Assembly (NCBI RefSeq): GCF_014647235.1
Contig: NZ_BMOU01000001.1
Span: 290,262 to 354,261, forward strand
From: Haloarcula pellucida
Lineage (GTDB): Archaea > Halobacteriota > Halobacteria > Halobacteriales > Haloarculaceae
Reading direction: 5' to 3'
Length of the DNA stretch: 64,000 nt
Positions 60,151 to 64,000 of this stretch are shown here, piece by piece. The notes under the pieces were generated by a model. It worked only from the letters and a program-made list of their open reading frames with translations, made no database searches and was not told the DNA's origin. Positions within the stretch are counted from its first letter, which is position 1; the number at the start of each line of letters is the position of its first letter. Made by a program: the position numbers and the translations under genes.

Positions 60151-61506
60151 CTACAACGTAAATCGGCGTATACGTTCACGTTGGAACCGTTCGGGGCCGA
60201 TCTCTTCACCATCGACTTCCACCGGCTTGCCCGCAGAGAGTTTTCCGAACTTCGGCCCTTCCGGAACGCCCGCGGTGCGTGCGAGGTCGGGATCGAACCG
60301 TTCCTCCCGAGCGACTAGCTGCTCGCCGTCGCGTTCGACACTGTCGTAGCGCTGGCGGAGGACGTCGGCAAGCACCGTGACGACGTCGTCGTGCGAGCGG
60401 TCGGCGGGCAACACGACGGGGCCGGTGACGACGGTCCCGTTCTGTTCGGTGTCGAACGCGAGCGCGTGACCGTCGAGCCACGATCGGACCGCCGCCTCGT
60501 CGATTCCGGTGGCCTCCGAGAGCAGGTCTCCGGGGAGTTCGACCACGGTCCACTCGCCGGCGTACTCCGTCGCCGGGTCGCCAAAGCGGAGGCCGCCACC
60601 GACGGGTGTCACCGCCGCTTCGAGCGCCTCGACGAGGTCGAGCGGGACGCCGCTGGTCTCCCGGACGAACGTCTCGTCGACGACACGGTAACCCAGCGCC
60701 GTCAGCGTCTCGACGAGGGCCGGCCGGTCGTCTTCCAGCAGCGCGTAGTCGGCGACACTGGCGTCGAAAGCCCTGTCGAGAACTGCGGCACGCTCAGTCT
60801 CGTCGTCGGCCCACGCCTCGAGTGCGTCCAGCGACCAGTCCGCCGCGACGTGGCCGACCGACCAGTCCGTCTCGCGGATCACGCGCTCGAACCGGGGCGC
60901 GTAGTGGCCGCCGCCGAAGCCAACGAGGTGTCGACGGGTGCCGTTCTCCCTCGGAGCGTCTGCTGGGACGCCGCGGATGTCGAGGATAGCCTGTGCCACG
61001 GCGCGGGCGGCGTCTGGGTCTCGCCACTGCGGTTCGGCGCTCCCGACTTCGACGAACATCGACGGCACGCCCACCTCGGTCGGGCCGTGATGTGTACACT
61101 CCATGCCCACCTCGTACTCCTCGGGGGCGTGGTCGGTCAGCGCGTGGACGACGGCGCGGTGTGTGCTGGGACACGCGCGGGCGAAGTGGCCGCCCTCGCC
61201 GCCGAACTCCGCCGCGCCGAAGTTCCCCGCGTGGTGGGCGGTCAGCAACTCGTCCGTCTCGCCGGCGTGCCGGGAGGCGAACACGAGACAGTCCGGGTCG
61301 TCGAAGGCGTCTGCGACGCCGTCGAGTTCGAGGTGGAGCGCGTCGAACTCGCGGAGTTCGGCCCCGTCCGTCCGGTAGACGGTCCCGCCGCCCTCGCCGT
61401 CCGCCCGGTCCTCGTCGGTCGTCTCGGTCCACGGCGCGAGTTCGAGGAGGTGCTCGCCGATGTGCGTCGACGCTTCGTCGGCCCGGGAGACGACGATAGC
61501 GAGCAT
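60151..61506 (-). CDS. dtdA: D-aminoacyl-tRNA deacylase (DTD2/GEK1 type)
   Basis: A 451-residue deacylase of the archaeal/plant type that removes D-amino acids from tRNA. The N-terminal zinc domain contains LVFASRHAGETDELLTAHHAGNFG, MECTHHGPTEVGVPSMFVEVGS, and HLVGFGGGHYAPRF. The C-terminal half is extended compared with many archaea. Its ATG overlaps the TGA of the exchanger gene (TGATG), so both are cotranslated. Confidence 0.95.
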   Translation of the reverse strand: MLAIVVSRADEASTHIGEHLLELAPWTETTDEDRADGEGGGTVYRTDGAELREFDALHLELDGVADAFDDPDCLVFASRHAGETDELLTAHHAGNFGAAEFGGEGGHFARACPSTHRAVVHALTDHAPEEYEVGMECTHHGPTEVGVPSMFVEVGSAEPQWRDPDAARAVAQAILDIRGVPADAPRENGTRRHLVGFGGGHYAPRFERVIRETDWSVGHVAADWSLDALEAWADDETERAAVLDRAFDASVADYALLEDDRPALVETLTALGYRVVDETFVRETSGVPLDLVEALEAAVTPVGGGLRFGDPATEYAGEWTVVELPGDLLSEATGIDEAAVRSWLDGHALAFDTEQNGTVVTGPVVLPADRSHDDVVTVLADVLRQRYDSVERDGEQLVAREERFDPDLARTAGVPEGPKFGKLSAGKPVEVDGEEIGPERFQRERIRRFTL

Positions 61507-62891
61507 CAGTCGGCTTTGTCCATGTGGACCGGGTCGTTGCCCAGCGCGGTCCGGAAGGCGTCACCGGCCAGTCCGAGGAGGTGTTTCAACGACTGCCACC
61601 GCAGGGCGAACAGGACGACGCCGGCGACGATGTACAGCGCCGTGTATCCCAGCAGGAGGTCGTGGCTCGTTATCGGCAGGACCAGGTAGTCCTGGATGAG
61701 CGCGAACTCGACGAGCACCTGACTGATGAACAGGGCGAACAGCACGACGGCCTCGCGGATGGATATCTCGAAGTTACAGAGGAGTGCCAGCGCGAAGAAC
61801 GACTGACCGGCGGTAATCCATATCTCCGCGGCCTGTCGAGCGTCGAACGGGAGGACGCCGTACCGGCCCAGCGCGATGGAGTAGATGACCGCGATGGTCC
61901 CGATGAGCAGCGTCCACTGGTTGAGTTTCGAGGAGATGAGCGCGTTGAACCCCGCCGTCGACCGGGCCTTGTTGACGAGGACGGCGACGACGATGAGTTC
62001 CGGCGACTCGCTCGCCAGCGGCGCGATCCACTGGATCATGAAAAAGGAGGGGACGCCGATCTGGAGGCCGATCTCCTCTAGCCCGTGGGCGAACGGCTCG
62101 ACGGCGGTGAATATCATCGCCCCGGAGTAGCCAAAGAGCACGAGGACGACCAGCGGCCGCCACGGCAGCGACCACTTCTGGAAGTACTTCGGAACGCCGA
62201 CGGTGTGGTCGTGTGCCTCGATGTCGGACTTGAGGACGAGGCCGATGTAGGCCACGTACAGTCCCACGAGGAACAGCGTGTCCAGCGCACCGATGCCGCC
62301 GCCCAGCGGTACGGCGAACGCCCACGCGGTGGCGACCAGCAGGAACGCGATCTCCGTCGCGATGTCCGTGTCGAGCTGGACCACGTCGGCCAGGAAGCCG
62401 TCTCGCTTCTCGACGGCAGGGTCCTGCGTCGACGTGGACCGGAGGATGGTGAAGACGGCGATGCCCGCCCACCCGATACCGATGAGGATGCGGTTGGCGC
62501 CGGTCATGTTCGCGATCGCGAGGTTGGCGTCGTGACAGGCCCGCGCGAGGGGCGTCTCGCCGGCCTCGATGGCGGCCGCCGAGAGTCTGGCACACGCCTC
62601 CGTCGTCGCCCCGCCGGCCCCCGCGTTCCACGCGAACAGCGCGTCGACGGCGTACTCCGGCGCGACGGCCAGAACCGCGAGGACGGCGATGGCGAACGCA
62701 CGGGGGACGTCCTTCTCTGCCGTCTCCGCACCCCACGCCAGCAGGAAGGAGGCACCGAGCACGGCCAGTCCACTCACAGCGACGGTCGCGACGGTGCCGA
62801 GGCCGACGCCGAGGAGGCCGGCACTGACCCATCCGGCGGTCAGTGACACCGCGAGGGCGACCTGTACCAGGGGGTGACGTAGACGACTCAC
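61506..62891 (-). CDS. Na+/Ca2+ exchanger-family membrane transporter
   Basis: A 461-residue transporter with about eleven membrane helices. The family has two alpha repeats with acidic residues; here LSVAPEYAVDALFAW-type (VLAVAPEYAVDALF) and APLASESPELIVVAVLVNKARSTAG carry them. Cation/Ca2+-proton exchange across the membrane is the likely role. The start is a GTG at 62891; upstream frames to 63338 add about 150 arginine-rich residues that overlap aroE and are rejected. It is divergent from aroE. Confidence 0.85.
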   Translation of the reverse strand: MSRLRHPLVQVALAVSLTAGWVSAGLLGVGLGTVATVAVSGLAVLGASFLLAWGAETAEKDVPRAFAIAVLAVLAVAPEYAVDALFAWNAGAGGATTEACARLSAAAIEAGETPLARACHDANLAIANMTGANRILIGIGWAGIAVFTILRSTSTQDPAVEKRDGFLADVVQLDTDIATEIAFLLVATAWAFAVPLGGGIGALDTLFLVGLYVAYIGLVLKSDIEAHDHTVGVPKYFQKWSLPWRPLVVLVLFGYSGAMIFTAVEPFAHGLEEIGLQIGVPSFFMIQWIAPLASESPELIVVAVLVNKARSTAGFNALISSKLNQWTLLIGTIAVIYSIALGRYGVLPFDARQAAEIWITAGQSFFALALLCNFEISIREAVVLFALFISQVLVEFALIQDYLVLPITSHDLLLGYTALYIVAGVVLFALRWQSLKHLLGLAGDAFRTALGNDPVHMDKAD

Positions 62892-63005
62892 TAAGTGAGG
62901 ACAGCACAGGTCAGCGTGAAAAACTTGCGAAAGCCCGGACGACCACCGAACTCCTGGCGGGGCGGGAGCGTGGCGTTCATATCCGAGGCGCGCGCTGGCG
63001 GGTGT

Positions 63006-63803
63006 ATGGACGTCTACGGTCTCATCGGCAATCCGGTCGGGCACTCGCTGTCGCCGCCGATGCACGAGGCGGGGTACGAGGCACTCGGACTGGACGCGAA
63101 GTACGTCACCTTCGAACCGCCGGCGGACGAGGGCGCCGCCGCCGTCGAGGCAGCCGACAAACTCGGCGTCGCCGGACTGAACGTCACGATTCCGTTCAAA
63201 CAAGACGTACTCGACGCCGTCGACCCGGACCCGTTGGCAGCACGTATCGGTGCAGTCAACACCGTCGACTTCTCCGGCGAGACGCCGCGGGGGTACAACA
63301 CGGACGCCGTCGGTGCGGTCCGGGCGCTCGACCACCACGGGGTCGAGCTATCGGGAACGGCCGTCGTCGTCGGTGCCGGCGGGGCCGGTCGCGCCGTCGC
63401 CTTCGGCCTCGCAGACGAGGGGATGTCGGTCCGCATCGCCAACCGCACGGCGTCGAAGGCCCACGCGCTGGCGGACGAGGTTCCGAACGCCACCGGCCAC
63501 GGACTCGGTGACTTCGATGCGCTGCTCGCCGACGCCGACGTCCTCGTCAACTGCACCAGCGTCGGGATGGACGAGGACGAGACGCCGGTGCCGAAGTCGG
63601 CACTCACGCCCGACCTCGCGGTTCTCGATGCAGTGTACTCGCCCATCGAGACGCGTCTGTTGCGGGAGGCGGCCGCCGTCGGTGCGACGACTGTCGACGG
63701 CGCGTGGATGTTACTGTATCAAGGTGTCGAGGCGTTCGAACTGTGGACCGGCGAAGACGCCCCGGTCGACCCCATGAACGAGGCGTTACGAAGCGGCCTG
63801 TAA
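63006..63803 (+). CDS. aroE: Shikimate dehydrogenase
   Basis: A 265-residue NADPH enzyme for aromatic amino acid synthesis. The substrate motif is [27 protein letters not shown], with Lys in [17 protein letters not shown] and Asp in the YNTDAVG block; the cofactor loop is [18 protein letters not shown] and the C-terminal [17 protein letters not shown] is typical. ATG at 63006 places the first motif at residue 8. It is divergent from the exchanger gene. Confidence 0.95.
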   Translation: MDVYGLIGNPVGHSLSPPMHEAGYEALGLDAKYVTFEPPADEGAAAVEAADKLGVAGLNVTIPFKQDVLDAVDPDPLAARIGAVNTVDFSGETPRGYNTDAVGAVRALDHHGVELSGTAVVVGAGGAGRAVAFGLADEGMSVRIANRTASKAHALADEVPNATGHGLGDFDALLADADVLVNCTSVGMDEDETPVPKSALTPDLAVLDAVYSPIETRLLREAAAVGATTVDGAWMLLYQGVEAFELWTGEDAPVDPMNEALRSGL

Positions 63804-63853
63804 CCGATAGCGTACCAGCAAGAGATTAGTGCCGGGGGGCAGTATGACCGGAT

Positions 63854-64000
63854 ATGGGTCTCCTTCAGAAACTGAAATCTGCACTCGGACTCGACGAGGC
63901 AGAATCTACGTCTGCGGCGGGGTCGTCTAGTGACGTAGACGTCACTGTCGAGCGCGAACCATCTACTGAGAGCGAAGACGCGGTCAAAGGGACCGAGACG
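63854..64000 (+). CDS. N-terminus of a haloarchaeal protein, possibly helix-hairpin-helix (partial)
   Basis: The frame starts MGLLQKLKSALGLDEAES and runs 49 codons to the edge. This opening, followed by an acidic VTVEREPSTESEDAVKGTET stretch, is one I associate with haloarchaeal helix-hairpin-helix proteins, but the domain itself lies outside the window. It is 50 bases after aroE on the same strand. Confidence 0.5.
   Translation, partial: MGLLQKLKSALGLDEAESTSAAGSSSDVDVTVEREPSTESEDAVKGTET

Noticed and set aside
60391-61689. A 432-codon forward frame opposite the tRNA deacylase gene
   Set aside because: Shadow of the deacylase; no motif and Arg/Val-rich composition.
62892-63338. N-terminal extension of the cation exchanger
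   Set aside because: It would overlap aroE antisense and has no hydrophobic content.

Overview
The window is chromosomal DNA from a haloarchaeon (class Halobacteria). The evidence is high G+C with strong third-position G/C bias, acidic proteins, TATA boxes about 25-35 bases before start codons with little or no leader, frequent ATGA start/stop overlaps, and archaeal markers: FtsZ1, SecE, Spt5, D-aminoacyl-tRNA deacylase (DTD2 type), geranylgeranyl reductase and HtrVIII-like transducers. A complete methylaspartate-cycle operon favours the Haloarcula/Halomicrobium group, but no rRNA is present to settle the genus.

Layout. 0-1.2 kb: an organomercurial-lyase homologue divergent from an HxlR regulator, with a palindrome at the lyase start. 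1.2-10 kb: sugar nucleotidyltransferase, an atypical Nudix protein, methylmalonyl-CoA epimerase and mutase large subunit around a SHOCT membrane protein, FKBP isomerase, GNAT, acyl-CoA synthetase and an MFS exporter. 10-18 kb: small conserved proteins, paired PH-domain proteins, a nested palindrome beside a 37-residue zinc ribbon, a PAPS-reductase-family protein, SpoIIM-like protein, ferredoxin divergent from geranylgeranyl reductase, and an M20 amidohydrolase. 18.2-19.6 kb: a solitary IS1341-type tnpB element ending at the stop codon of a uS10-like gene. 20-31 kb: Nudix, small membrane proteins, a putative nuclease, a MacB-type ABC exporter with an extracellular partner, tandem paralogues of unknown function, then DUF5788 - PolX - Mut7-C. 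31.4-33.8 kb: a CHAT (caspase-like) protease with an AT-rich 3' end, facing a 44-residue membrane peptide; this is the most accessory-looking segment. 34-44 kb: response regulator, AN1-rhomboid fusion, endonuclease V, SDR, Get3/ArsA ATPase, XPD-like helicase and an HtrVIII-like transducer.

44-50.7 kb: the methylaspartate cycle. A CoA-transferase is read divergently from glutamate mutase S and E subunits, methylaspartate ammonia-lyase, mesaconyl-CoA hydratase and beta-methylmalyl-CoA lyase. With the epimerase and mutase at 3-5.6 kb, the window encodes most steps from glutamate to glyoxylate and from propionyl-CoA-derived methylmalonyl-CoA to succinyl-CoA. 50.7-56 kb: ABC-2 exporter, aminotransferase, CinA-type amidase and small proteins. 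56-64 kb: Spt5, SecE and FtsZ1 in the usual order but split by a soluble chemotaxis transducer and a coiled-coil protein; then DTD2, a cation exchanger, AroE and the start of one more gene.

Several genes here are very small: SecE and peptides of 32-55 residues. I saw no rRNA, tRNA, CRISPR array, cas gene or restriction system. All identifications come from reading the sequence; no search was run.
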